The translations under genes were made by a program, and so were the position numbers. Shown piece after piece: positions 1 through 10,525 of a stretch of 64,000 nt of DNA. The notes under the pieces are model-generated. The model was not told the origin of the DNA. It made no database searches and saw only the letters and a list, made by a program, of their open reading frames with translations. How positions within the stretch are numbered: the first letter of the stretch is position 1; each line of letters opens with the position of its first letter. The stretch lies in NCBI RefSeq assembly GCF_007655135.1, contig NW_022204375.1:18534-82533 (forward strand). The letters are read 5' to 3'. The stretch is from Punica granatum. Taxonomy: Eukaryota > Streptophyta > Magnoliopsida > Myrtales > Lythraceae.

Positions 1-2344
1 GCACGATCACATCTCCGACCGGAGAATGATCCCTGCCCACCCTCCGCTGTGGCCATCAACCAGCCACTGGGGCAACATGCACTATTCCCTAAACTCTCTT
101 TTACATTTATTCATGAATGGGCTCCAGGCATGAACAAACCCTTCAAGTGGCACTTGGACCATCCCAGAGATGCTCTATTGGTTTTGTCGGACCTATTCGA
201 CTCGCCTGTCCTCATTGGACCCGGCTCCTCGAGCCTTCTTCTAGGACGGCTGCGCATGCCAACCCGTAATCAGGGAAAGTACACCTATATGGCCCTAGTC
301 ACGGTTTGCCCACTCCAGGGTGGTGATGACTAAACTCTCGGAATTGAGTGTCCCTCACGCGCGGCACTCCATGGGTCGCACGCTGGACGATGGGACTTCC
401 CATGGGATCACTTTACATTTCTTACCGTACATTCCACCGTACAATCACCCAATGCATCATCTTCTTTGTCATCTCTCACAGGGACATGCCGGTTACAGGC
501 AAAGAACGATACACGGGTTCACATCTCCCTGAGAATTCCACTCGGACCCTTTCCTCATACTTCGACGAGGGAGGTTTCCGACGAATATGTACCCCCTATG
601 AAGCCGACGACGAAAGCGTTCGAACGAGCCGCATGCCTTCAACGCAACCGTCTTAATCGACAAACAAACATGCCTATCGGCTTTGAGAGCACACCTCTCC
701 GGCGTACAACTGATGCTGGAGCGACAACGCACGATCGGGTGCGGCAATCATACAAGACTCCCGACACAGGCTACAATGATCAGGGCATCCCTGTCCAACA
801 TTCACGCGGAGGCAACCTTGGTCACCCACACTCCTGGGGCAATTTTGTTTTCGTTTTAGACAATAGGGGAAATAACTTGTAAAGCTTGCAAGGACAAAAG
901 ACGCGAAGTTCGACTTTCGAGTGCACAAGAATCAGACTTCTGAGAAAACCAGCCATCACAAAATTGGGCTAGGATAACGAAGTACATCAAGTCTCCATGG
1001 GGCTAAGCAAACAAAAGTGGCCTCGGCAATGCAAAGTCGAGGAGTTTCAAACAAATACAAGGGGCACAATACAGACCCCAACTGCAAAAAAAAAAAACAG
1101 AGCGAAAAGACGCGGGAAAAACCCGCCAACAAAGAAGAGAAGAGAGAGAGAAAAGAAGCGGGAAAAACCCGCCAACAAAAAATGGGGCAATGCCGAGGTT
1201 TACCAAAAGCACCGGCACCCCAAATCCAAAAGAAATGAACAAACCCCGACAAAAAGGGGAAGCAGCAGACGCAACTCCTCGACGGAGACAGAATGTAACG
1301 CACTCGGAAGTCGATTTATTCGAACCCTTCGCCCTTGCAAACCCGAGAGACAAAAGAATCGAGCCTGCTAGGTCGAAAACCCCTCGGGGCGATCTAGGCA
1401 AAAATTAGGGCAAAAGAGAGGCACGACTGAAAATCCCAAGGCGGGCGGTCGTGGCAAAAGGAGAGTTCATCCCCTTTAGGTTGAGAGGTACGGCCCCGAG
1501 GCGGGTGACCGTAGCAAAAGGAGAGTAAAATGAGAGATAAACAAAACAGTCACCCTGGGCCTTCGCACACTGCGCGGACCAGGGATCCCCAAGGGAAATG
1601 GCCAGGTTATCTACTCCAACACGACCCCGATCGGCTCTCCTACCGAACTCAACCGTCCAAGGCGGATTCTTCTTCAAGCACAGCAGGCGACCAAGCACGC
1701 AATCCAAACAGTTTAAGACAACCAACGCCAACCGAAGGACGGAAGAGAAGGGGGTACATCTCACGACAAGCGTGAACCCGTGTATCCTTTTAGCCTTGGG
1801 CAACCGGCTCCCCAAGCTTTCTCTTTTCTCCTTGTCATTTACATAACTCCAAAATGGGTCACAGCCACCCTTCAATCGGCTACCACAAAGCCAAAATCCT
1901 AGACATTTCTTTCCGGGAGTCTAGTCATAACACTCTGAAAATGACTAGACCGAGGTCTGACCAAGTTTGAACAAAATTCCGCATGCGGGTTACAAATGCA
2001 GCCACCCTACGGTATCCTGATGAGAAGGGTCCTAAGTTTACGGGCGCGTCGAACAACCGATAGAGTCGCTTGGGCACCTTTGAGAACGTCTCGATATGCC
2101 CATGCAAGGCCAACAGGAGCCCCGGAGGCCTCACATCGGGGCCTCTGAAAGCGGGACCCCCATTCGCATCACCAAAGCAAAAACTCTCCACGGGTCGCCC
2201 AGGCAACCCGAAACTGAAGAGCATGCGTTACAAACACTTCATTTTACCTGTGCTTACAAATCGCTAGTAATCCCATGACTTACTAATGATGTCAGGATCA
2301 CAGGTACAACAAACACAAGAACTACGGCGAACTCTGATTTTCGA
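1..2344 (+). other. Non-coding 3' region upstream of the 49-bp minisatellite
   Basis: No gene is supported here. The stretch is A/C-rich on the plus strand and is conserved in all three units. From about position 491 onward it aligns by eye with 40468-42330 of the older relative, with many substitutions and indels. The open frames of 60-156 codons are not kept as frames in that relative, which argues against coding. Visible structure: a pair of hairpin-forming direct repeats (1112-1179), an A-run near 1086-1096, and three purine-rich segments of the type GGCAAAAGGAGAG (near 1410-1520). In function this looks like a long 3' untranslated region. Confidence 0.7.
1112..1179 (+). repeat. Twin direct repeats, each a perfect hairpin (internal 0)
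   Basis: Two direct repeats of about 22 bp start at 1112 and 1158, 46 bp apart. Each contains GCGGGAAAAACCCGC, a 5-bp perfect stem (GCGGG/CCCGC) around an A-rich loop. They are separated by a GA-rich spacer. Internal 2 keeps both copies (26471-26538), internal 1 keeps only one (about 13591-13612), and the distant relative keeps both (about 41086-41140). Two copies are therefore ancestral. Confidence 0.8.
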
Positions 2345-3304
2345 CCCCTCGGGTCCATCTCGGCTTTTAAATTCCAGTTCAGGTCTATCCTGGCCCCTCG
2401 GGTCCATCCCGGCTTTTAAATTTCTGTTCAGGTCTATCCTGGCCCCTCGGGTCCATCCCGGCTTTTAAATTTCTGTTCAGGTCTATCCTGGCCCCTCGGG
2501 TCCACCCCGGCTTTTAAATTCCAGTTCAGGTCTATCCTGGCCCCTCGGGTCCATCCCGGCTTTTAAATTTCTGTTCAGGTCTATCCTGGCCCCTCGGGTC
2601 CATCCCGGCTTTTAAATTCCAGTTCAGGTCTATCCTGGCCCCTCGGGTCCATCCCGGCTTTTAAATTCCAGTTCAGATCTATCCTGGCCCCTCGGGTCCA
2701 TCCCGGCTTTTAAATTCCAGTTCAGGTCTATCTTGGCCCGTCGGGTCCATCCCGGCTTTTAAATTCCAGTTCAGGTCTATCCTGGCCCCTCGGGTCCATC
2801 CCGGCTTTTAAATTTCTGTTCAGGTCTATCCTGGCCCCTCGGGTCCATCCCGGCTTTTAAATTCCAGTTCAGGTCTATCCTGGCCCCTCGGGTCCATCCC
2901 GGCTTTTAAATTCCAGTTCAGGTCTATCCTGGCCCCTCGGGTCCATCCCGGCTTTTAAATTTCTGTTCAGGTCTATCCTGGCCTCTCGGGTCCATCCCGG
3001 CTTTTAAATTTCTGTTCAGGTCTATCCTGGCCCCTCGGGTCCACCCCGGCTTTTAAATTCCAATTCAGGTCTATCCTGGCCCCTCGGGTCCACCCCGGCT
3101 TTTAAATTCCAGTTCAGGTCTATCCTGGCCCCTCGGGTCCATCCCGGCTTTTAAATTTCTGTTCTGGTCTATCCTGGCCCCTCGGGTCCATCCCGGCTTT
3201 TAAATTTCTGTTCAGGTCTATCCTGGCCCCTTTCAGGTTCATCCCGTTTTCTTTCGGGTTTATCCCAGTTTCCTTCGGGTCCGTCCCGGTCTTAATTTCC
3301 AGCA
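2345..3304 (+). repeat. 49-bp minisatellite, about 18 regular copies plus a degenerate tail (internal 0)
   Basis: The regular monomer is 49 bp: a CCCCTCGGGTCC block, a CCCGGCTTTTAAATT block, then TTCAGGTCTATCCTGG. The first copy begins at 2345 and the next at 2394. About 18 regular copies run to 3227, followed by decayed partial copies to about 3304. Two interleaved variants alternate irregularly (TAAATTCCAG and TAAATTTCTG), plus scattered single-base changes. The array sits between the long non-coding region and the polypurine tract, which is the hypervariable 3' untranslated position known from Ogre-like elements. The matching arrays in internal 1 and 2 have about 14 and 19 copies. Confidence 0.93.
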
Positions 3305-3429
3305 ATATCCCTATACATCCAAGCAGGCCGCGAGCAGCCACGGTGAAGCTACAACGGAGCGGTCGCCAGGACCAAAAAGGGGATGCTTGTTATGGTCTTT
3401 GGCCACATCCTCTAACCGAGCATGCAACC

Positions 3430-3443
3430 AAAGAGGGGCAAGC
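3430..3443 (+). other. Polypurine tract before LTR A
   Basis: A purine-rich run (AAAGAGGGGCAAGC) lies immediately upstream of the LTR start at 3444. It is identical before LTR B and LTR C. By analogy with other LTR retrotransposons it would prime plus-strand DNA synthesis. Its position next to a TG start repeated at the same place in three units is the main support. Confidence 0.78.
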
Positions 3444-4756
3444 TGTCAGCACCCCATTTTGGCCCACCGGCTTCCTACGAGAGAATCTCCGACCAAAGCC
3501 CGGGTTACTATTCATCACCCGACGATCATAGGCGAATATGCGGGCACAGAGACATGAATTACAGGAGAAAAGCAGGGTGCACTAAAAAGGCAGAGGAAAG
3601 CTATCAAAAGAACAGACAAACGAGGAACCCCGAAAACAGCGGAGCCGGCACTATGGCACTATTCATCGCCGGATCACCGGAGCGTCAGAAGATACCCAAT
3701 ATGGGACTTTAAAAATCCCTCTTGGTACCAAAATGACCAATGGCACCTCCGAGCGCATTTCAGAAGCCTCCTGCTTAAGCCGAGGCACACCCGAACATTT
3801 GCAGACGCCTTCCTAACGGGGCTCCCGGGACGCCCGATCCACGGACAAGTAAACGGCACCCGGAAACAGGCCTGCACACCCCCAAGGACCACCAGGACCA
3901 AGGAATAAGTTTCAGACTGCCTTTCAGAGTTAGTCTTGGTCTCTCGAGCGGATCCCGACCCGGAGAAAGGACCCCTTTTTGCACAGAAACGTGGCCAGAG
4001 ACGCTTTTAATGAACCGTCAGTGCACGAAATCCGCGCCAACCAATCCCGAAGACCCCAAGCCTGGGAAAACGAACCCTGATCGCATTGTACAATCCATTT
4101 GGGTTTCCCGGGTACTATTCCGGCAACAAAAGGGCCCCTTTCAAGCGGAATCTTGCGCTTAGAGCTCATTCGAGGAAATGTTGACGTCCGAGCTTTGCAC
4201 CACCCACTCCCAACAACCCCCAGGGGCTAGGAAATCATTTCGGTTCTGACCAAGCAAGTCATACCGATCTCCCGAGTGACATTTCAATGGTCACGAATGC
4301 CTCCCGACAAGCCTTCGGGACTCGTGTTTGACAAACGGAGATCACAGTGGTCTCCGAACACATCAGAACACTCGGGAAACACTGAGAAAGCCCCATTCGC
4401 GGATTCCTAGGACGCCTCCGGATATCGATCTCCAACCGAGGCCAACAAGTAAACCGTTCTGTCCAAAGCACAAAGCATGCCGACACGAGCGGTACATCAC
4501 GCAGAGGCGCGAACAAGCGATAGAAATGGACAACTTCACCCCGATCATCCAAACGGAGCAAAACCGGCTTTCGAGTCCCCGGGACGCCCGAGCATTCATC
4601 CATACGAAGAATGTCAATACAAGGCTCATTAAAACCGTATTCGCGCATACATCGATAATTCGTCGTTCAAGCGAATCACGGAAATCGAATGCGTGATCAA
4701 TCAAGCCCCGAGCTTCTTCCGGCTTTCTTCCTAATCAAGTGGGACCCTTGAGCTAG

Positions 4757-4785
4757 CCAAGCCGAGCCGAGCCGAGCCGCGAGCC
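4757..4785 (+). repeat. CCGAG pentanucleotide microsatellite in LTR A
   Basis: Four to five tandem copies of the CCGAG/GCCGA unit lie about 235 bp upstream of the TATA box, before GCGAGCCATGGCTC. LTRs B and C carry the same run near 16998 and 30165. No function is apparent. Confidence 0.75.
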
Positions 4786-5017
4786 ATGGCTCTCCTCTAA
4801 AGACAAGCCAAATGAGCCTCCACCACACATTTTCAAAATATCTTCTTACACCCATCACCTCCCTTCTCCCATCCATCACCTCCCATCCACTTTCCCCTAA
4901 CTTCCCCTACACTCAACATGACAACTTCCCCACCCTAATCTTCCTTCCAAAAATTCGGATCCCCTAAGCACCACTTAATTGCACTTAACTCCACTTAATC
5001 TTGTCATATAGTCTTCC

Positions 5018-5027
5018 TTTATAAGCC
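5018..5027 (+). promoter_or_regulatory. Putative LTR A promoter (TATA box)
   Basis: TTTATAAGCC lies about 1.58 kb into the LTR. It is followed 20-60 bp downstream by an A/C-rich, pyrimidine-rich stretch with CTCTCTCTCT, a plausible transcription start region that would place the U3/R border near 5050. The diverged minus-strand LTR has an ATATATAT box at the matching place, followed by the same landmarks (a TTAATGACA-like block, then ATGCTCTCAAC). That conservation is the best support. The start site itself is inferred. Confidence 0.6.
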
Positions 5028-5182
5028 CATTGCATCATTAACTTAATGACAACTCCTCTTGCACTCTCTCTCTAGTATTTCTCACTCAAACAAATGCTCT
5101 CAACCTCCCAAGAACTTCAGCAAAATCGCAGCAAGCAAGAACCACCCAAAAACCAAGCAAAACACTCAAGACTTAAGTCGGA

Positions 5183-5460
5183 ATCCATCCCGACTTAAAT
5201 CCAAACTTGACCAAACTTCATATCCCACATGTATTCGACCTCCCGAGTCCATTTCCGGTGTTAGTTTCAGCATTTGAAGCTCCCAGCATGCAGATCTAGA
5301 ACATTTCAGAATCGGGCCTCTAGGTACTTTCTCGGTTCCTAGGCGAGTCCCGCCCCCCAACTTTGCTCGAGCCTTGACCAAACTTCTTACCCCACATGTT
5401 TTCGACCTTCTAAATCCATTTCCGAGCCTAGTTTTAGCATTTGAAGCCTCCAACACACCG
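5183..5460 (+). repeat. Two-copy diverged direct repeat in LTR A
   Basis: A segment of about 80 bp beginning TTGACCAAACTTC, running through CCCACATG, CATTTCCG and AGCATTTGAAGC, occurs near 5206-5285 and again near 5377-5455. It has many substitutions but the same order of landmarks. LTRs B and C have the same pair. It lies just downstream of the presumed transcription start. Confidence 0.7.
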
Positions 5461-5723
5461 TTTCAGCAGGTAGCAGAAACAGTGCAGAAACGGGTTTCCA
5501 TGGCCACCCCGGGATCCTTGGCACGCCATTTCTTCCCACGACCATGGCGAGTCGTGCCATCACTTCATAGGGGTTCCTCACAACCCTCACTCTTCCTCGT
5601 GACAAGGTGGTCACGTGCCGAGAGCCGTTCAACCGTGCACCACCGCCTTTTCTCTCCTTTCTCCCTTCACAGATTTTTCCAGTTTTTTTACCGGTTTTCT
5701 TTGCATCTTTCAAGAAAATAGAC

Positions 5724-6385
5724 ATGTCTAATCCTCATGAAACCACTTCAGGTATGATCCTCACTCAGTTAGGAGTCCAATGCCACCGATCTCGCACCAA
5801 AAGACCACCGGGAGCCTCCCGTAGAGTCGTTTCTTCATCGGGTGCCAGTCAGGTCTTTTCCTCTGGTTGTCTTTTCTAACCCGAACTTTGCAGGGATGCA
5901 CAGGTCGGCTCGTGTTGAATCTCGCTACGAGCCACCCATCACCGTGCTCCTCACTCAGTTAGGAGTCCAATGCCACCGACCTTGCATCAAAAGACCACCG
6001 GGAGCCTCCTGTGGAGCCGTTTCTTCATCGGGTGCCAGTCGGGTCTGTTTTGACCCGACTGGGTCTGTCCTTTTTTTACTGACCCGACTTTGTTTTTGAT
6101 TTCCGGAAAATCTACGGATGCTCTCCTCCCGAAACCACCACAGGAGTGATCCTTAGACTCTTGGGAATCCAACGCAACTGGCCCCGCGCGGAAATTCCAT
6201 CCCGATCAACCGGTACAGCCCCGACAAGCCAGACTGCCAGTCGGGTCTGCCAGTCGACCCGACTGCACCGGTTCGGGTCTGTTCGTTCCAACCGAGTCTC
6301 CCGACTCTTTCCTCGTGTTCCGAGGCTAGGTAACATTCCTCTACGACTTAGAGAAGCTAGGATCCCCGATGTTTGCTTGTTATGA
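5724..6385 (+). repeat. Three-copy segment in LTR A with a conserved peptide-like reading
   Basis: Copies 1 (5761-5855) and 2 (5951-6045) are highly similar over 95 bp at an offset of 190 bp. A third, much more diverged copy starts near 6130. Translated, copy 1 reads HETTSGMILTQLGVQCHR after an ATG at 5724, copy 2 reads ITVLLTQLGVQCHR, and copy 3 reads PETTTGVILRLLGIQRNW before staying open to 6385. Many differences between copies 1 and 3 are third-position or conservative. The copies are not in one continuous frame. An intron-like end (TTCTAAC followed by TTTGCAGG, ending near 5893) lies between copies 1 and 2. I recognise no family; this may be a decayed captured sequence or pure non-coding duplication. 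Confidence 0.5.
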
Positions 6386-8561
6386 AGTGTTAATGTGATT
6401 TATAAACCGGAAATCATGAAAGTTGCTATTTTTCTTCTAGATCCGGACTTCCTCATGCCTTTCCATGCACATACGTCCATCATATTCCATTTATGTGCTC
6501 ATATCATATCCGTATGATGCATAAGTTCATGTGCCATGATAGGAAAAGATCCAAATCGGGGCCGAAGAGACCATCCCGACCCGTGTGAGCCACGGAAGCT
6601 CCCGGTCATTCTTGATGGAATACGGCCGAGAGGTTCCTTGGACCACACAAGTCCGGGAGGCCCTCTTTCGCCTCGAGATGGGCCGATTCCCGTGTTTTAT
6701 CCGTTTTGTTATCACTTGAGTCGATGCCGTTTTATTGATTCCGCTTAAATATTTTGTTCGTGCGTGTTTGTATGCTCTTTTGCGTGATTATGACCATGGC
6801 GGCATCGATGTGATTAAAACGTGTGTTATTATCGTGTTTGATGTATCATGCATGTAAGATACGATCGTCACCGAATAATTTCACGAATGGGAGAAACGGG
6901 ACGTATCATTCGGCTAATTAAATCACTTGGACCAAATAATTGGGTTAATCGATCCTTAATTCGTAAACGCATCGATGGTTTACGGAACGGCGAGAATGCC
7001 CTTTTTCACTAAAATTCACAATTTCAAAATACCGAGACGCGTAACACGAATAGAATTGACGTCTAGCGAGTACTCACGTGCCTTGACTCGAGTCCGGGCC
7101 CAATTTGAGGCGGCCCGAGTCGGGGCATGAGAATCCTTCTTAGACTCCTTCATGTGACGCAAATCTCCAATTTATACACGAACATCACAATTTTATCATC
7201 CAAGGGCATAACCGTCATTCCTTGATTCACCGATACCCTAGGCGCTAGGAAGCCGGAAACGCCTCGATCTATGGACGGAAAAGGGCTACCCGTTCGGGTA
7301 CGAGTTTCATTCACACGGCCCATTCCGTCCACTTTCGGTGTTTCTATCTTCCTATCGTAGATTCGGTGGGGAGCATTTTATTTCAGTTACAAAATACAAA
7401 GAACCGGACTAATCATACATTCGGCCTAATCAAACACTAGATAATGGATAAGCGGAATGATAGATTCCAATCTAGAGTCAAAACACGAGTTTGGATAATT
7501 CGGTGAAACCGTAGCGACACTTAACTGAATAAGAGTCTTAAAACAAACACACACATGTAATTGGCTTAGAACCCTATTCTAATCCACCATCTATGTTTGC
7601 CTAGGTTAGATACATTGTTTGCTAATCAACCCCGATTAATAACTGATTAAATCACGTACATTCGACTTAATACACCACTTGTCTGTATTCACCGACAATT
7701 GTCAGTTGCTTTCTGTATCGTGTCAGTTACATCAGTTTTCTTCAGTTTTATTCTTGCTTTTGATGATTTATTGCGGTTCGGGCCCGAACCCATAAGTCAC
7801 GTGTTGCATGGGGTCCAACGCCCCAAATCACCGAACACGAGATCCAACGCCTCTTAACTCACCGAGCGCGTGCAACTCGAGTGCGGAATGGGATCTAGCC
7901 TCGATTCACCGTCACACTCCGAATACGGCCTATGTGGAAGGCGGATTTGGATTGAGCGCGTGAAACGTGTTTAGATATCACCCGGGAGCTCGATCGATCC
8001 AACGGTTACAGTGGAAACAAGTCGTTTTTCTGCAAATCGACGGTTCGATCGGACCCGACCCCGGCTCTTTGAGCCCGCGTTGCCTTAATTTATTTATCGG
8101 TTATTCAAAATACACGGTGAGCAGGAGCGGAATAGTGGCCCAATGCAAACCGATCGGGATCCATTTACTTATTCGGTTATACTTTGTAATTGTTCGAGAG
8201 AACATTGTGAGGATTCTATTTGTATGTTCATTCATCTCCTTGTAAGGATCCCCGATCGGTGAGCGAGAGGTCCGAGTGCTGGATCGGTTAAGTTGATCTA
8301 TCGCCACCAAAGGGTGAGTAAGCTTGGATACTCGTGGTTTCGGTTCACGCAGGGAATCAACCATCACGGTTCGATGAACTGTAACGCTAAGATAGTGAAC
8401 CGACTCCTCGATGCACAAGCCTACTCATCTTTCGGACTCTTGGTCCAACTTGATCAATTCATCGAATTTACGGTGTCAAAACGGGCGAGTCGAGCGCAAC
8501 TCTAAATCACGCGGTAAATAAACAAAATGGCAAGCCTAGCAAGCTAGAGTACCGAGAGGGC

Positions 8562-8582
8562 GTGCGGGATATAGGTCCGCAC
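8562..8582 (+). other. Stem-loop near the 3' end of LTR A
   Basis: GTGCGG and CCGCAC form a 6-bp stem around GATATAGGT. LTR B has a 7-bp stem (20804-20826) and LTR C an 8-bp stem (33971-33993). The diverged minus-strand LTR has an 8-bp stem with essentially the same loop (35218-35240). Its place about 250 bp before the LTR end suggests a role in RNA 3'-end formation or packaging, but that is a guess. Confidence 0.65.
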
Positions 8583-8835
8583 ATAATAGAACCCCCGAAT
8601 TCGGAATTTTCGGTTCCGTACGACCATTGCCTTAGCATTTAGGTGTATCCCGTACCCCTAGACCCGGGTAACTTGCCGGCCCTCGACCCTCGGGTCGTAA
8701 AATGGCAAGTGGCGACTCCTTCTCTCACGCGTGTCCGTCACGCGTCCCCCCCCGGGAAAGTGGACACTCCCAAGCCGCGCGATCCAAAAGCGCGCATGCG
8801 TGCCCCGACGAGATCAAATTCGGGTGCGCACAGCT

Positions 8836-8853
8836 TGGCGACTCCACTGGGGA
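8836..8853 (+). other. Primer binding site, tRNA-Arg type
   Basis: TGGCGACTCCACTGGGGA starts three bases after LTR A ends. Its complement ends in GTCGCCA, as expected for a tRNA 3' end with CCA. From memory, the Ogre/Tat lineage uses a PBS of this kind matching tRNA-Arg; alignment to plant tRNAs would settle it. The same 18 bases occur on the minus strand at 34940-34957. Confidence 0.82.
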
Positions 8854-8854
8854 C

Positions 8855-10525
8855 ATCTAGAGGGTTCAGGCTCAATCCCGTTTGCTTGCTTGCTTGTTTA
8901 TTTACTGCTTTCCGTCGTTTACCGCTTATCTATTTACGCACATTTATTTCACGTATGCATTGCATATCATACTAGTTTCTTAGGTACCTTGTCCGACATC
9001 CCACGGGCACCAATATAGGAAGCTAGGTTAGTCAGAGGTTCCGAGTAAGGGAACGGATCGAGTCGGCTATGCCACCGAACCGGCCCCCAAAGATCCTCGC
9101 TCGATTTCAAGGAATTCACACCCTTGAGTCGGGAGCCCCCATCCATAGATAGCACGGTCCCTGTAGCACCGAACCATGCATCGTGCTATGCCTCCATGCA
9201 AGCCTTCAACCCGACTCCGACAAATAGTCCATCAGGTCGGCCTGCGTGCCACTTTGAGTCTCTTCTATTTTGAGAGTGATGTACATGTACCTTGTAATTT
9301 ATATTAAGCCGTGGGCATTTACTCTCTTCGTACACATGCATCGTGCAGTTTTCAAAAATTAGGATGTCATTCATGTTGACAAGTCCTAAACGGAGTTTCC
9401 TGTCGTCTTGGTAAGGGACGCCTTGCTCGGCCTCCTGCCCGCGCCTCGACAAAGTCCGCCAACACACGAGAACCTCACCGACTCGCCACAGAACGCAAAT
9501 GGGGTATATTCCGGGACAAAATGATCGACCTCATCAACACTAGGTTCGATCACCGAGAGGTCGCTGAGAGATGAAGAACTCGCCGGCCAACCACCTTAGA
9601 GGGATCTCTCCCAAACCCGTGCCAAGATGCAGAGATGCGGTCAGGAGCTTGCTTGAGCGAACGCCGCCCTAGAGAGGTCTAGGAAGAGGGCTCGAGGAGG
9701 CCCACACATGCACTCTAGGATAGATATCTCTGTAAGGCCCTCGCCTAGAACCGATGCTTTCCGGGGCCGCGCTCGCTCAAACCCCGAGTGTGGTGGCAAA
9801 TCAGCTTAAGGCTCTATTTTACAAAATTTGCATTGTATTTTGAACCTTTCGAGTCAATGTGAACGACAACATTAGCTTTTGAAAACTCACGTACTGCATG
9901 CATCCTATCCATTTACTGTTTTACACTACAATTAACACTATCACACGGTAGACAAAGTTGTGACCGCCTTTGCAGGTGGACCTCTCGTGGTCCTCACCCT
10001 TCCTCCACGGCGAGACGATCGGTAGCTCAAGGGCCAACCATCCAGGCAACACTAACTCCCCATTAATCCCGCGCAATCGATTATGTCATTGCATGGTTGA
10101 GCACACGTCCCTCTATGCTACAAGTGCTTCCATCAGCACAACTGAGCGTGCCATTTCCGCGTCGTGCGAGCATGCCTCCACCTTCTCCATGCACACACCC
10201 TCGGCGTGCTCGTACGACGCCTACCAGGCTAGTTCAATCCCCTAAGCCCTTACGCTGAAATCGCGAATATGGTTTACTCCTTCATTATTTTCTTTTCCCA
10301 TTGTAGGAAATTCTACACAAGAAGACAGCCTGAATACTGATCGACCACAATTGAGACAACAAACGTCTTCCATCCATCCAGCTCCTTGGGATTTCAACAC
10401 TGAGTCCCCATCCCTGCTCCACAAAGCAAGACCGCAAGCAAATCAGCGTCACCGCATTGCAGCGCCTCACGCTATTCCTCAGCATTGACCTTTGCTTTCG
10501 CATTTCTTGCACTTTCCTATCAACC
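8855..10525 (+). other. Non-coding leader of internal region 1
   Basis: No gene is supported. The part to about 9230 aligns with the minus-strand relative (34540-34935), for example around the GGGAGCCCCCATCC and GAACCATGCAT blocks, so it is a conserved leader. From about 9230 to 10525 I see no family resemblance in any frame. A strong 3' splice-site look-alike lies at 10271-10306, and another (CGCCTTTGCAG) ends near 9974. Where intact relatives would begin gag, this copy runs into a minisatellite instead. Confidence 0.65.
10271..10306 (+). promoter_or_regulatory. Splice-acceptor-like polypyrimidine tract
   Basis: A T/C-rich run (CTCCTTCATTATTTTCTTTT, then CCCATTGTAG) ends in AG at 10305-10306 and is followed by GAAATTC. 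It resembles a plant 3' splice site. The same sequence is at 22516-22551. Ogre elements are known to be spliced, so this may be a relic, but no donor has been paired with it. Confidence 0.3.

Larger units (their letters stand above)
1..3443 (+). mobile_element. 3' part of internal region 0 of a non-autonomous Ogre/Tat-like LTR retrotransposon
   Basis: This is the right-hand part of an internal region whose left part lies outside the window. It is nearly identical to 12487-15684 and 25366-28851, apart from copy number in the 49-bp array and a few substitutions and small indels. It ends in a purine-rich tract directly followed by an LTR start (TGTCAGCACCCC). I recognise no gag, protease, reverse transcriptase or integrase motif in any frame; all open frames are short or repeat-driven. 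Its order is non-coding DNA (1-2344), the 49-bp minisatellite (2345-3304), then a short unique stretch to the polypurine tract. A diverged copy of the first part occurs at 40468-42330, which shows that this is a family-wide 3' region rather than unique host DNA. Assignment to a large retrotransposon derivative is an inference from the LTR, PBS and tract architecture. Confidence 0.82.
3444..8832 (+). mobile_element. LTR A (5389 bp), Ogre/Tat-like
   Basis: The LTR starts TGTCAGCACCCC after the polypurine tract and ends GTGCGCACA just before the PBS. The same 5.39-kb segment recurs at 15685-21077 and 28852-34242. The end is fixed independently by LTR C, where the shared sequence stops at the same CA and unrelated DNA follows. 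In order it contains a GC-rich 5' part, a CCGAG microsatellite near 4757-4785, a TATA-type promoter (5018-5027), duplicated segments (5183-5460 and 5761-6250), an AT-rich middle, and a conserved end with a stem-loop at 8562-8582. A diverged homologue lies on the minus strand at 34961-40467. LTRs of 5 kb or more are unusual and are typical of Ogre elements. LTR A carries several bases not shared by B and C. Confidence 0.9.

Noticed and set aside
49..333. 94-codon frame starting MAINQPLGQHALF as a gene
   Set aside because: In internal 1 the frame is broken by small changes near 12716-12729. It lies in the non-coding 3' region and matches nothing I recognise.
1405..1875. 156-codon minus-strand frame present in all three units
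   Set aside because: Presence in every unit reflects near-identical DNA. The homologous stretch in the older relative does not keep the frame, and no domain is recognisable.
8836..8853. tRNA gene fragment
   Set aside because: Only 18 bases complementary to a tRNA 3' end, placed right after an LTR, so it is a primer binding site. No cloverleaf sequence surrounds it.
9970..10245. 91-codon frame in the leader as a small gene
   Set aside because: No family resemblance, no supporting context, and identity between units only reflects their recent common origin.
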